DNA of 13,004 nt from an uncultured Ruminococcus sp. (GTDB taxonomy: Bacteria; Bacillota; Clostridia; Oscillospirales; CAG-272). Positions 1 to 6,482 of this stretch are shown here, one piece after another (the first letter of the stretch is position 1; each line of letters starts with the position of its first letter). Made by a program: the position numbers and the translations under genes. The stretch covers positions 1 through 13,004 of the forward strand of contig CACXED010000271.1 of the NCBI GenBank assembly GCA_902766575.1, given 5' to 3'. Under the pieces are notes generated by a model that was not told the origin of the DNA, ran no database searches, and saw only the letters and a list, made by a program, of their open reading frames with translations.

Positions 1-255
1 AGCGGTCTGAACCTGCTCGGTCTGGGTGGTCTGGTTGCCGTTCGCGTCATAGTCCTGGAACGAGTAGCCGTTCTTCTTGAGCAGCTCGTCCATCGCGCTG
101 CGGACGGTGGAAACGTAGGTATCGCTGAAGGTGTAGTAGAAGACCGCTGCGTCTCCCTTTGTCGACGCCGCTCCTCCGCAGGATACGAGCGAGAGCGATG
201 CGGTGACAGCCAGTACGACTGCCATAAGAATGGAAAGAATTTTTCTGAGTTTCAT
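1..255 (-). CDS. mglB: Galactose-type ABC transporter substrate-binding lipoprotein (MglB-like), N-terminal part
   Basis: This is the first 85 codons of a gene that runs off the left edge of the window. The start ATG (255-253) follows an AAGGAAGG ribosome site by about 10 bases. Residues 1-25 form a lipoprotein signal peptide: basic KLRK, a hydrophobic core, then LVSC, with Cys26 as the lipidated residue. The mature part begins like the family of periplasmic galactose/glucose-binding proteins: a VFYY strand, then DTYVSTVRSAMDELLKKNG, then a segment rich in Asn, Gln and Thr (DANGNQTTQTEQVQTA) that matches the ligand-side opening of MglB proteins in Firmicutes. Family knowledge says it delivers galactose or glucose to an MglA/MglC importer; those genes would lie beyond the window. 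It is divergent from a sensor operon that probably controls it. The sugar specificity is inferred from 60 mature residues only. Confidence 0.78.
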   Translation of the reverse strand, partial: MKLRKILSILMAVVLAVTASLSLVSCGGAASTKGDAAVFYYTFSDTYVSTVRSAMDELLKKNGYSFQDYDANGNQTTQTEQVQTA

Positions 256-280
256 TTGCTTTTGCCTTCCTTTTATTTTT

Positions 281-300
281 TGTGATATAATTATATCGCA
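281..300. promoter_or_regulatory. 20-bp near-perfect palindrome, candidate operator at the mglB promoter
   Basis: The sequence TGTGATATAATTATATCGCA is its own reverse complement except for one pair (T283 against G298); the inner 14 bases (284-297) are perfect. It lies between the TTGACA box (305-310) and the ribosome site of the MglB-like gene, covering the likely -10 region on the minus strand. That position suits repressor binding. AT-richness may explain part of the symmetry, so the operator role is inference. Confidence 0.45.
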
Positions 301-310
301 TTTCTGTCAA
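284..310 (-). promoter_or_regulatory. Probable promoter of the MglB-like gene
   Basis: Read on the minus strand there is a perfect -35 box TTGACA (305-310). A perfect TATAAT (290-295) sits only 9 bases further on, too close to pair with it. Candidates at usable spacing are TATATC (284-289, 15 bases) and TATCAC (282-287, 17 bases), each matching 4 of 6 consensus positions. A weak -10 would fit a promoter that needs an activator such as the AraC-type regulator encoded next door. The exact -10 is uncertain. Confidence 0.5.
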
Positions 311-385
311 AAAGAAAATAGAATAAACTACTCGGAATGTTCAAAAATCTATTGTGAAATATCGTTAAATTTTCGTCGGGCTGTG

Positions 386-414
386 TTGCTATTTTGCCGC
401 AGTTGTGGTATAAT
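386..414 (+). promoter_or_regulatory. Sigma-A promoter of the sensor operon
   Basis: TTGCTA (386-391, 4 of 6 consensus) is followed by a 17-base spacer and a perfect TATAAT (409-414), with TGG in the extended -10 position. The predicted start of transcription is near base 421, a few bases before the hairpin element at 425-513. This would give a leader of about 120 bases before the response regulator start codon. Confidence 0.7.
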
Positions 415-424
415 TCATTATAAG

Positions 425-513
425 GGAAACGCTGATTTATGGTTGCTTTCACGCGAAAAAGTCCATAAATCAAAGCCTTTTTCGCGTGAAAGCTCCAATT
501 ATTCAGCTTATCC
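425..513 (+). mobile_element. 89-bp MITE-like hairpin element, copy A
   Basis: This element is repeated in inverted orientation at 7824-7912, with 81 of 89 positions identical and no gaps. Its core is a perfect 17-bp stem (445-461 with 477-493) around a 15-base loop. The ends are imperfect inverted repeats that share GCTGA (431-435) and TCAGC (503-507). The flanks are TAAG (421-424) and CAAG (514-517), one mismatch from a 4-bp target duplication. It has no coding capacity, which fits a miniature inverted-repeat element moved by another element's transposase. It occupies most of the predicted leader of the response regulator mRNA. No run of T follows the stem, so it is not a typical terminator. 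Confidence 0.72.
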
Positions 514-530
514 CAAGATTATTATTTACC

Positions 531-536
531 GGAGGA
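531..536 (+). promoter_or_regulatory. Ribosome binding site that fixes the response regulator start
   Basis: GGAGGA lies 5 bases before the ATG at 542. The reading frame stays open upstream to about 203, but that stretch covers the divergent promoters and the hairpin element. This site, together with the typical opening MYTALIVDDEE, decides the start at 542. Confidence 0.85.
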
Positions 537-541
537 AGTCA

Positions 542-2128
542 ATGTATACAGCCCTGATAGTAGACGACGAGGAGGAGCTCAGACGCGCGATAATCGAGAG
601 CGTCGATTGGCAGAGCGCGGGCTTTGAGGTCGTCGGAGACGCCGGAAACGGAGTCGATGCGCTCGAGCTCGCAGAAAAATTAGAGCCCGATCTTATCCTC
701 ACCGATATAAAAATGCCGATGATGACCGGGCTTGAGCTCGCGCGTCAGGTCAGAGAGCTTCGCCCGGCGACTCAGGTCGTCATTCTCAGCGGCTACGACG
801 ATTTTCAGTATGCCCAGACCGCGATACAATATAATATAATAGGCTATTTATTAAAGCCGATCTCGGCAAAGGAGCTCTCCGCCGAGCTTGAAAAGATAAA
901 GCTCCGCATGGACGGCTACTTTGAGCGCATAACCGGCTCGGAGCGCGACCGGCGCACCCAGAGACGCTGCGAGATCAGCGAGTTCCTGCTGCCTATACTC
1001 CTCGGAAACGGCGAGGACTCGCCGGGCGACGAGCTGCTTTTCGGACGGGCGGTCTCGCTGGGCATCTGCACTCCGGGAAAGCACTGGAGCTTCGCGGTCA
1101 TGGCGGTGAAGTTCAAGAACCGCGACCATATCACCTGCACCGGGAGCGAGCATATCGACTTTGTGAACAATATCCTGCGCAGCTATCTCGGATCGGAGAG
1201 CTTTCTTGTCAACGGGCGGATAATCACGCTGGTCAGCTCGGACGCGCCGGATCTCGGAGAAGCGCTGAGACTTCCCTCCCGCGAGCTTGTACAGAGCGCC
1301 GGTCGTATGCTCTCCCAGACCTGCACGATCGGAATCAGCCGTCCGTTCGATAAGCTCTCAAACTGCGCCAGCGCCTACTTCGAGGCGATCACCGCGAGAC
1401 GCTATACCGCCGACGGAGCCGGTCCGATACGCTTCATCAGCGACTCCGAGCAGGACAGCGCAGGCGAGTTCGAGAACGTCGAAAAATCGGTCTACAAGCT
1501 CGAGCAGCTCCTCAAGGTCGGAACAAAGGAGGAGCTTTCGGGATTTCTCGACTCGCTCTGCGAGGAGAACGCCCGCGGGCTGAATTACCTCGTGATACAG
1601 ATTTTAGCGACTGTCTACCGTACCGTCAGCTCGGTCTCGGACAGCGAAGCCCTCTCGGAGCTGATGAGCGGCAATCCGGTCTGCAGCCGCGCCGCGCTCT
1701 ACGACAGCGAGCCGAACGTCAAAAGCGACATCACGCGGCTCTGCCTGAGCGCCCGGTCGATAATCTCCCGCTCGCAGAAGGAGAACACCGAGCTGCTCTG
1801 CGACAAGGTCATTCGCATAATCGACACCGAGTACCCGAACGAGTCGCTGTCGCTCACCGACATCAGCGAGCGGCTCTACGTCAGCCCGAACTACCTCAGC
1901 TCGCTTATAAAGAAGTACAAGAAGGAGAATTTCACAGCTCTCCTCAACGAGCGGAGGATGAAAGCCGCGGCGGATATGCTGATCTGCACGCAGATGAAGA
2001 TACTCGAGGTCGCAAGGCGCTGCGGCTACAGCGATCAGCACTATTTCAGCTACTGCTTCAAAAAATACTACGGAGTGACCCCGATGAAAATGCGCGAAAA
2101 CAAAAAAGCGGTAAACGATAATGAATGA
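542..2128 (+). CDS. AraC-type response regulator (YesN family)
   Basis: A 528-residue transcription regulator of a two-component system. Residues 1-120 are a receiver domain with acidic residues D8 and D9, phosphoacceptor D55 in ILTDIKMP, S83 in VILSG, and K105 in YLLKPI. The middle (about 130-410) is a long region with little recognisable conservation, as is usual for YesN proteins. The last 110 residues are an AraC-type double helix-turn-helix: LSLTDISERLYVSPNYLSSL, then KILEVARRCGYSDQHYFSYC ending FKKYYGVTP. The family activates transport or sugar genes after phosphorylation by a YesM-type kinase. The kinase gene follows directly, its ATG lying inside this gene's last codons (8-base overlap), so translation is probably coupled. 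The likely target is the divergent MglB-like gene, by position only. Confidence 0.93.
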   Translation: MYTALIVDDEEELRRAIIESVDWQSAGFEVVGDAGNGVDALELAEKLEPDLILTDIKMPMMTGLELARQVRELRPATQVVILSGYDDFQYAQTAIQYNIIGYLLKPISAKELSAELEKIKLRMDGYFERITGSERDRRTQRRCEISEFLLPILLGNGEDSPGDELLFGRAVSLGICTPGKHWSFAVMAVKFKNRDHITCTGSEHIDFVNNILRSYLGSESFLVNGRIITLVSSDAPDLGEALRLPSRELVQSAGRMLSQTCTIGISRPFDKLSNCASAYFEAITARRYTADGAGPIRFISDSEQDSAGEFENVEKSVYKLEQLLKVGTKEELSGFLDSLCEENARGLNYLVIQILATVYRTVSSVSDSEALSELMSGNPVCSRAALYDSEPNVKSDITRLCLSARSIISRSQKENTELLCDKVIRIIDTEYPNESLSLTDISERLYVSPNYLSSLIKKYKKENFTALLNERRMKAAADMLICTQMKILEVARRCGYSDQHYFSYCFKKYYGVTPMKMRENKKAVNDNE

Positions 2129-3863
2129 GAACAGCAAAAATTCTGTCAGCCGCAAGCTGAAGCTCCCGACGCTGACGACGATAATAATCAGCGCGGCGGT
2201 CGCGGCGTCGGTGCTGATGACCGTCCTGCCCTTTGCAAAGGTCTACACCGATACGGTCGAAAAGGACGCCGAGACTGCGCTCGAGCAGTCGGTGCGTCAG
2301 ACCACAAAGGCGGTCGAAGCCTTTATCTCGGGCATGGAGAGCCGCCTTTCGAAAATCTGCGGCGAGGCTGCCGTCTGCGATGAGCTCTCCGAAGCGGAAA
2401 AGCGGCTCGCCTTTGCCGCAAGGCTCGACGATTCCATAGAGTCGATCTGCATCTACGACGAGGACGGAAATATGCTGGTCTGCGGCAGCTCGGGCGAGCG
2501 GGAGCTTAAGGACTATGGCGTGAATCTGTCCTATGATCCCGAGCTGTTTTCACGCGCGGACGGCTATCCGGTGTCGCTGCCTCATGTGCAGACGCTCTAT
2601 CGCGAATACTATCCGTGGGTCGTCACGATGGTACACCGAGAGTCGGGAATATTCGGGCCTGACAGCGTCTGCGTCGCGATTGATTTCAGCTTTCTTGAAA
2701 TGGCTGAGTACATCGACAGCATCGGGATCGGCGCGCACGGATATTGCTATATAATGGATTCGGACGGGAATCTTGTCTACCATCCGCGCCAGCAGATGCT
2801 CTACTCGGGAATAGTCAGGGAGAATCTCAGCGCGCTGACCGGTCTGTCGGACGGAACTCACGCCGACGGCAGCATCGTCCGCACGCTCTCGACCATTGAG
2901 GAGATCGGCTGGCGGGTAGTCGGGGTCAGCTACCTCGACGAGATGAACTCGACCCGCGACGCGACGATAGCCAAGGCGCTCGTAACGGCGTTGATCTGCT
3001 GCGTCATAATCGCCGCGGCGACCGGAATACTCTTTTCGCGGATACTGACAAAGCCGGTTCATTCGCTGATCGACTCGATGCGCTCCTTTGAGACGCATCC
3101 GGACGGCTATCTCTACTCGCCCGCGCCTAACCACATCGCCGAGCTTCAGCTCATCTCGGATTCCTTCGGTCAGATGACCTGGATGATACGCTCTCTGATG
3201 GAGAAGAACCGGCGCGAGGAGGAGACTCTCAGAAAGACCGAGCTCCGGGCGCTTCAGGCGCAGATCAACCCGCATTTTCTCTACAACACGCTCGACTCGA
3301 TCCAGTGGATGTGCGAGCGCGGAAAAAACGAGAGCGCCGTCAACATGGTCAGCGCCCTCGCAAGGCTGTTCAGGATAAGCATCAGCCGCGGTCACGAGCT
3401 GATCCCGATCCGCGACGAGCTGAAGCACGCCGAGAGCTATCTTATCATCCAGAAGTACCGCTACAGCGATCGCTTCTCCTACCGCTTTGAGACCGACCCT
3501 GGTCTCGACGACTTCCTCTGCAATAAGATCACCCTCCAGCCGCTGGTCGAAAACGCTATCTACCACGGCATCGAGCCGCTGGTCGACGAGGGAGAGATAA
3601 TCATTTCGACAAAGAGCGACGGCGACGATATTCTCCTGACCGTCAGCGACAACGGCGTCGGAATGACTCCCGAGCAGGTCGAAAGTCTCCTTAAAAAGGA
3701 GCGCAGCGACTCAAGCGGCATCGGCATCAAGAACGTCAGCGACCGGATTAAAATCTACTTCGGCGAAAGATACGGCATCACCGTCGAGAGCGAGCCTGAC
3801 GTCGGAACGAAGATCACCGTCCGTATTCCAAGGATCACAAAGGAGCCGGGAAATGAAAAATAA
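2121..3863 (+). CDS. Sensor histidine kinase (YesM family)
   Basis: A 580-residue membrane kinase. One membrane helix lies near residues 17-39 and a second near 285-307. Between them is an extracellular sensor region of about 245 residues with a Cache-like pattern (GAHGYCYIMDSDGNLVYHP at 204-222). A HAMP-type linker (about 308-360) leads to the His_kinase domain, with LQAQINPHFLYNTLDSIQW and phosphoacceptor H385. The ATPase domain has the N box QPLVENAIYHG (473-483, N478), DNGVGM (510-515) and GIGIKNV (533-539). It is expected to phosphorylate D55 of the preceding regulator. Both gene borders overlap their neighbours (8 bases before, 11 after). Because the next gene encodes a sugar-binding lipoprotein, the outer domain may sense that protein rather than, or as well as, a free ligand; this is inference from family precedents and gene order. 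Confidence 0.93.
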   Translation: MNENSKNSVSRKLKLPTLTTIIISAAVAASVLMTVLPFAKVYTDTVEKDAETALEQSVRQTTKAVEAFISGMESRLSKICGEAAVCDELSEAEKRLAFAARLDDSIESICIYDEDGNMLVCGSSGERELKDYGVNLSYDPELFSRADGYPVSLPHVQTLYREYYPWVVTMVHRESGIFGPDSVCVAIDFSFLEMAEYIDSIGIGAHGYCYIMDSDGNLVYHPRQQMLYSGIVRENLSALTGLSDGTHADGSIVRTLSTIEEIGWRVVGVSYLDEMNSTRDATIAKALVTALICCVIIAAATGILFSRILTKPVHSLIDSMRSFETHPDGYLYSPAPNHIAELQLISDSFGQMTWMIRSLMEKNRREEETLRKTELRALQAQINPHFLYNTLDSIQWMCERGKNESAVNMVSALARLFRISISRGHELIPIRDELKHAESYLIIQKYRYSDRFSYRFETDPGLDDFLCNKITLQPLVENAIYHGIEPLVDEGEIIISTKSDGDDILLTVSDNGVGMTPEQVESLLKKERSDSSGIGIKNVSDRIKIYFGERYGITVESEPDVGTKITVRIPRITKEPGNEK

Positions 3864-4806
3864 TAGAATTATGCGGCTTCTGGCGCTCGTTATGCTCCTC
3901 GCGTTCATGACCGGCTGCAATGAGCGCCGCGGCGAGATCGGAGAGATAGCGGTCATTGTAAAATCCACCACGTCGGATTTCTGGCAGAACGTCAGAAGCG
4001 GCGTCGTAGCCGCCGCTACCGAGTATAACGTGAACGTGACCTTTGGCGGCCCCGACAGCGAGGAGGACTATGCCGCTCAGAACGCTATGATCACCGCAGC
4101 CGTCGCCCGCGGAGCCGACGCGATAGTCATCTCGGCAATCGACTACGAGCGCTCAGCCGACGCGGTCAACGCCGCTGCCGCCGCCGGAGTGAAGATCATA
4201 ACCATCGACAGCGGAGTCGATACCGACCGCGCCGACAGCTTCATCGGCACCGACAACCGGGAAGCGGGAAGGCTCGCCGGAGCCGCCGCGCTCCAAGCGG
4301 GAGGAAAGGAAGCGGTGATCGGGCTTGTCAACTGCTATCCCGCCTCTGAGAATATCCGCGAGCGCGAGGAGGCTCTGCGCGGCTATATCGAAAAGAACGG
4401 CGGGAGGATTGCCGCGTCGGTCAGCGTCGCTTCCGACGCCGAAAGCGCTGCCGAGGGCGCGCTCGGACTGCTCCGGGAGAATCCGGACGTCAACGTCATA
4501 GTCGGCTTCAACGAGTGGGCGACGCTCGGAGTCGGGCGCGCGATCAGAGAGGCCGGGCTGTCCGACAGCGTCGCGGCGATCGGCTTTGACCGAAATATCG
4601 TCTCGGTCGCGATGCTCGAATCGGGCGAGATGGACGCTCTGCTCGTGCAGAATCCCTTTGCGATCGGCTATCTCGGCGTTCAGAGCGCGGTCGAGCTGCT
4701 CTCCGGAATCAAGATCGAGTCAAAGATCAAGACCTCGACCACCGTGATCACAAGAGAGAATATGTTCGACAACGAGAATCAGCGGATACTTTTCAGACTT
4801 GAATGA
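3853..4806 (+). CDS. Periplasmic sugar-binding-like lipoprotein, probable sensor partner
   Basis: A 317-residue protein whose start lies inside the end of the kinase gene. Residues 1-21 are a lipoprotein signal ending FMTGC, with Cys22 lipidated. Residues 33-300 have the type I periplasmic binding fold of ribose/galactose-binding proteins and LacI effector domains: opening strand IAVIVKSTTSDFWQNVRSGV, then GADAIVISAID, AAGVKIITIDSGV, FIGTDNREAGRLAG and NVIVGFNEWATLGVGRAI. No ABC permease or ATPase gene is next to it; instead it is the third gene of a kinase/regulator operon. This matches known three-component sugar sensors in Firmicutes, such as XylFII with a LytS-type kinase and YesN, where the binding protein presents the sugar to the kinase. 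The ligand cannot be read from the sequence; galactose is a guess from the divergent gene. Transcription ends in a hairpin shortly downstream. Confidence 0.85.
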   Translation: MKNNRIMRLLALVMLLAFMTGCNERRGEIGEIAVIVKSTTSDFWQNVRSGVVAAATEYNVNVTFGGPDSEEDYAAQNAMITAAVARGADAIVISAIDYERSADAVNAAAAAGVKIITIDSGVDTDRADSFIGTDNREAGRLAGAAALQAGGKEAVIGLVNCYPASENIREREEALRGYIEKNGGRIAASVSVASDAESAAEGALGLLRENPDVNVIVGFNEWATLGVGRAIREAGLSDSVAAIGFDRNIVSVAMLESGEMDALLVQNPFAIGYLGVQSAVELLSGIKIESKIKTSTTVITRENMFDNENQRILFRLE

Positions 4807-4830
4807 CGCCGTTCTCCGAAAAGACAAAAG

Positions 4831-4880
4831 CCCTCCGAATGGCAGGATCAAGCTCCTGTCGCCCGGAGGGTTTATCTTTA
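4831..4880. terminator. Shared terminator between convergent operons
   Basis: CCCTCCG (4831-4837) pairs with CGGAGGG (4864-4870), and an inner stem GGCAGGA (4841-4847) pairs with TCCTGTC (4854-4860) with one G-T pair. T-rich sequence follows on the plus strand (TTTATCTTTAATTTT), and CTTTTGTCTTTTC follows on the minus strand. It sits in the 77-base gap between the sensor operon and the convergent acetyltransferase gene, so it probably serves both. Confidence 0.8.
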
Positions 4881-4883
4881 ATT

Positions 4884-5465
4884 TTAAGCTCTCGAGAGCA
4901 GAGCCGCGTATTCGCCGCCGAGCTCGCCGACTGTCAGCGGACGCTCACGGAAATCCGCGAGCCGCTCGTGAGTTCCGACGAGCTTTTCGAAGATCACCAC
5001 GTCGTGCCACTCGCCGAATTTCACTCCGGCTGAATGCTCGCGTCCGGTCTCGTAAAAGCCGAGCCCGAGATGCAGAGCGAAGCTGCCGGGATTCGGGTCG
5101 GTGACTGTGCCGTAGAGATTCCGATAGCCCATCCGCGTCAGAAGCTCGATCAGCGCCCGATACATCCGCTTTCCGAGCCCGAGCCGCCGGTAATCTTCTC
5201 TGACATAGACCGACAGCTCGGCGCAGAAGCGGTAGCCGAAGCGCGCCTTGTAGCGGTGCGCGTAGGCGTAGCCGACAGTCTCGCCGTCATACTCGCAGAC
5301 GATATACGGAAATTCCGCCGAGATCTCGCGTATCCGGTCGGCAAATTCCTCAGCCGACGGCGGGTCGTACTCGAGCGTCGCCGTGTTATTTTCAACATAC
5401 GGGCGGTAGATCTCAGACAGCGCAGCCGCGTCGCTCTCTCTGACCTGACGAAGAATAACGCTCAT
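4884..5465 (-). CDS. GNAT family N-acetyltransferase (PAT/MnaT-like)
   Basis: A 193-residue acetyltransferase starting MSVILRQVRESDAAALSEIYRPYVENNTAT. The opening, including EYDPPSAEEFADRI, and the later GREHSAGVKFGEWHDVVIFEK resemble the phosphinothricin/methionine-derivative and L-amino acid N-acyltransferase branch. The acetyl-CoA loop is RRLGLG (93-98) after strand CAELSVYV. Residues 165-193 extend beyond the usual end of the family. The ATG overlaps the stop of the preceding gene (ATGA at 5465-5462), with GAGGT ten bases upstream; an in-frame ATG at 5531 is rejected because it lies deep inside the upstream gene and adds no family sequence. It is the last gene of the fucosidase-pyrE operon. 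The substrate is unknown; detoxification of a small amine or amino acid analogue is the family expectation. Confidence 0.85.
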   Translation of the reverse strand: MSVILRQVRESDAAALSEIYRPYVENNTATLEYDPPSAEEFADRIREISAEFPYIVCEYDGETVGYAYAHRYKARFGYRFCAELSVYVREDYRRLGLGKRMYRALIELLTRMGYRNLYGTVTDPNPGSFALHLGLGFYETGREHSAGVKFGEWHDVVIFEKLVGTHERLADFRERPLTVGELGGEYAALLSRA

Positions 5466-5773
5466 TTCGGATCGTACCTCGCTTCGGGATTGTAGCGGCG
5501 ATTGTTGTAGTCCTCCTTGACCTTTATCCACTTCTCAAGGTCGACGCCAAGCTCGTTCGCAAGGCAGATGGTGTAGTACATCACGTCCCAGAGCTCCTCC
5601 TCGACCGTTCCCTTGATATTGTCGCCCTCTGCGTGAGGCGCTCCGAGAAAGATCGCCCGGGACAGCTCGCCGACCTCCTCCACTAACTTGTAGAAATACG
5701 GGTCGGGCTCTCCGCCCCTGTAGTCCTTTGAGCGGAGATATTCCTGTAGATATTTTATCGTCGGTGATGGCAT
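5462..5773 (-). CDS. MazG-like nucleotide pyrophosphohydrolase
   Basis: A 103-residue single-domain protein of the all-alpha NTP pyrophosphohydrolase superfamily. The metal-binding pattern is present: EEVGE (32-36) and, 24 residues on, ELWD (60-63), giving the EExxE...ExxD signature. Family members hydrolyse nucleoside triphosphates or related nucleotides to the monophosphate and pyrophosphate, often as house-cleaning enzymes, using magnesium. The start ATG is 8 bases after the pyrE stop. Its ribosome site is weak (GAGAAA further upstream inside pyrE), so translation probably depends on coupling to pyrE. The stop overlaps the start of the acetyltransferase gene. The C-terminus NNRRYNPEARYDPK is basic and tyrosine-rich. 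The exact nucleotide substrate cannot be told from sequence. Confidence 0.85.
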   Translation of the reverse strand: MPSPTIKYLQEYLRSKDYRGGEPDPYFYKLVEEVGELSRAIFLGAPHAEGDNIKGTVEEELWDVMYYTICLANELGVDLEKWIKVKEDYNNRRYNPEARYDPK

Positions 5774-5781
5774 GGCAGCAC

Positions 5782-6453
5782 TTATTTCTCGCAGTAGGTT
5801 TCGAGATATTTCTCCATGCGCTCGCGCATTTCGTCGTTCAGCAGGATCTGACCGTCGATCTCGCGGTTGTACATATGGTCGATGATGTCGCGGACGGTGA
5901 CGATCGGGTGAACCTTTATGCCGAACTCCGCGCCGATCTCCTTTATCGCGGTGGTGCCCGACTGACCGCGCTCCATGCGGTCGACCGAGATGATCATATG
6001 CTCGACCCTTACGTCAGCGGCGGCTTTGAGCTGCGGCAGAGTCTCGCGGACTGCCGTTCCGGCGGTGATGACGTCCTCGATTATGACTACGCGGTCGCCG
6101 TCGGAGAGCTTGGCTCCGACCATGTTTCCGCCCTCGCCGTGATCCTTGACCTCCTTGCGGTTGAAGCAGAAGGGCTTGTCGACGCCGTACTCACCAAAAA
6201 GCGCGCAGGCGGTCGTGACGACGAGCGGGATTCCCTTATACGCCGGGCCGAACAGCACGTCGAAATCCTCGCCGACATTCTCCTTGAGGCACTCGGCGTA
6301 ATATTTTCCGAGCCTTGACATCTGCGCGCCGGTTCTGTAGTTTCCGGTGTTGACGAAGTAGGGCGACTTTCTGCCGCTCTTGGTCGTGAAATCTCCGAAG
6401 CGGAGAACGCCGCTTCTCACCATGAATTCGATAAATTCCGTTTTGTAGCTCAT
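5782..6453 (-). CDS. pyrE: Orotate phosphoribosyltransferase
   Basis: A 223-residue enzyme of pyrimidine synthesis that joins orotate to PRPP, giving orotidine monophosphate and pyrophosphate in the cytoplasm. The PRPP-binding motif VVIIEDVITAGTA is at 122-134. The mobile catalytic loop is FNRKEVKDHGEGGNMVG (97-113), and the N-terminal KSGRKSPYFVNTG (25-37) is the usual substrate-binding segment. The length is normal for the larger bacterial form. The start has GAGGT upstream at good spacing. No other pyrimidine genes are near; it sits 29 bases after a fucosidase gene and 8 bases before a MazG-like gene, so it is likely transcribed from the fucosidase promoter unless one lies inside the fucosidase gene. 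The 29-base gap is almost all A and T and holds no clear terminator. Confidence 0.95.
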   Translation of the reverse strand: MSYKTEFIEFMVRSGVLRFGDFTTKSGRKSPYFVNTGNYRTGAQMSRLGKYYAECLKENVGEDFDVLFGPAYKGIPLVVTTACALFGEYGVDKPFCFNRKEVKDHGEGGNMVGAKLSDGDRVVIIEDVITAGTAVRETLPQLKAAADVRVEHMIISVDRMERGQSGTTAIKEIGAEFGIKVHPIVTVRDIIDHMYNREIDGQILLNDEMRERMEKYLETYCEK

Positions 6454-6482
6454 TTTATACCTCGCAAAAAATTATTTTATTA

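Noticed and set aside
281..300. Catabolite-repression (cre) site at the mglB promoter
   Set aside because: The palindrome lacks the central CG and the TG...CA spacing of the CcpA consensus.
290..310. TTGACA and TATAAT as one promoter for mglB
   Set aside because: The two perfect boxes are only 9 bases apart, far from the 16-18 needed, so they cannot act together in the usual way.
425..513. The hairpin element as a rho-independent terminator or attenuator
   Set aside because: No run of T follows either stem, and the downstream sequence shows no alternative pairing with the ribosome site that I could find.
203..541. An N-terminal extension of the response regulator frame, about 113 codons long
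   Set aside because: It crosses the divergent promoters and the hairpin element, has no family similarity, and the GGAGGA site at 531 with a typical receiver-domain opening supports the start at 542.
2550..3566. A 338-codon open frame on the minus strand, opposite the kinase gene
   Set aside because: Antisense shadow of a well-supported kinase, without recognisable motifs; the same reasoning applies to the plus-strand frame at 8596-9540.
5466..5531. A longer start for the acetyltransferase
   Set aside because: The extra 22 residues overlap the MazG-like gene, lack family features, and the ATGA overlap with an upstream GAGGT marks the start at 5465.
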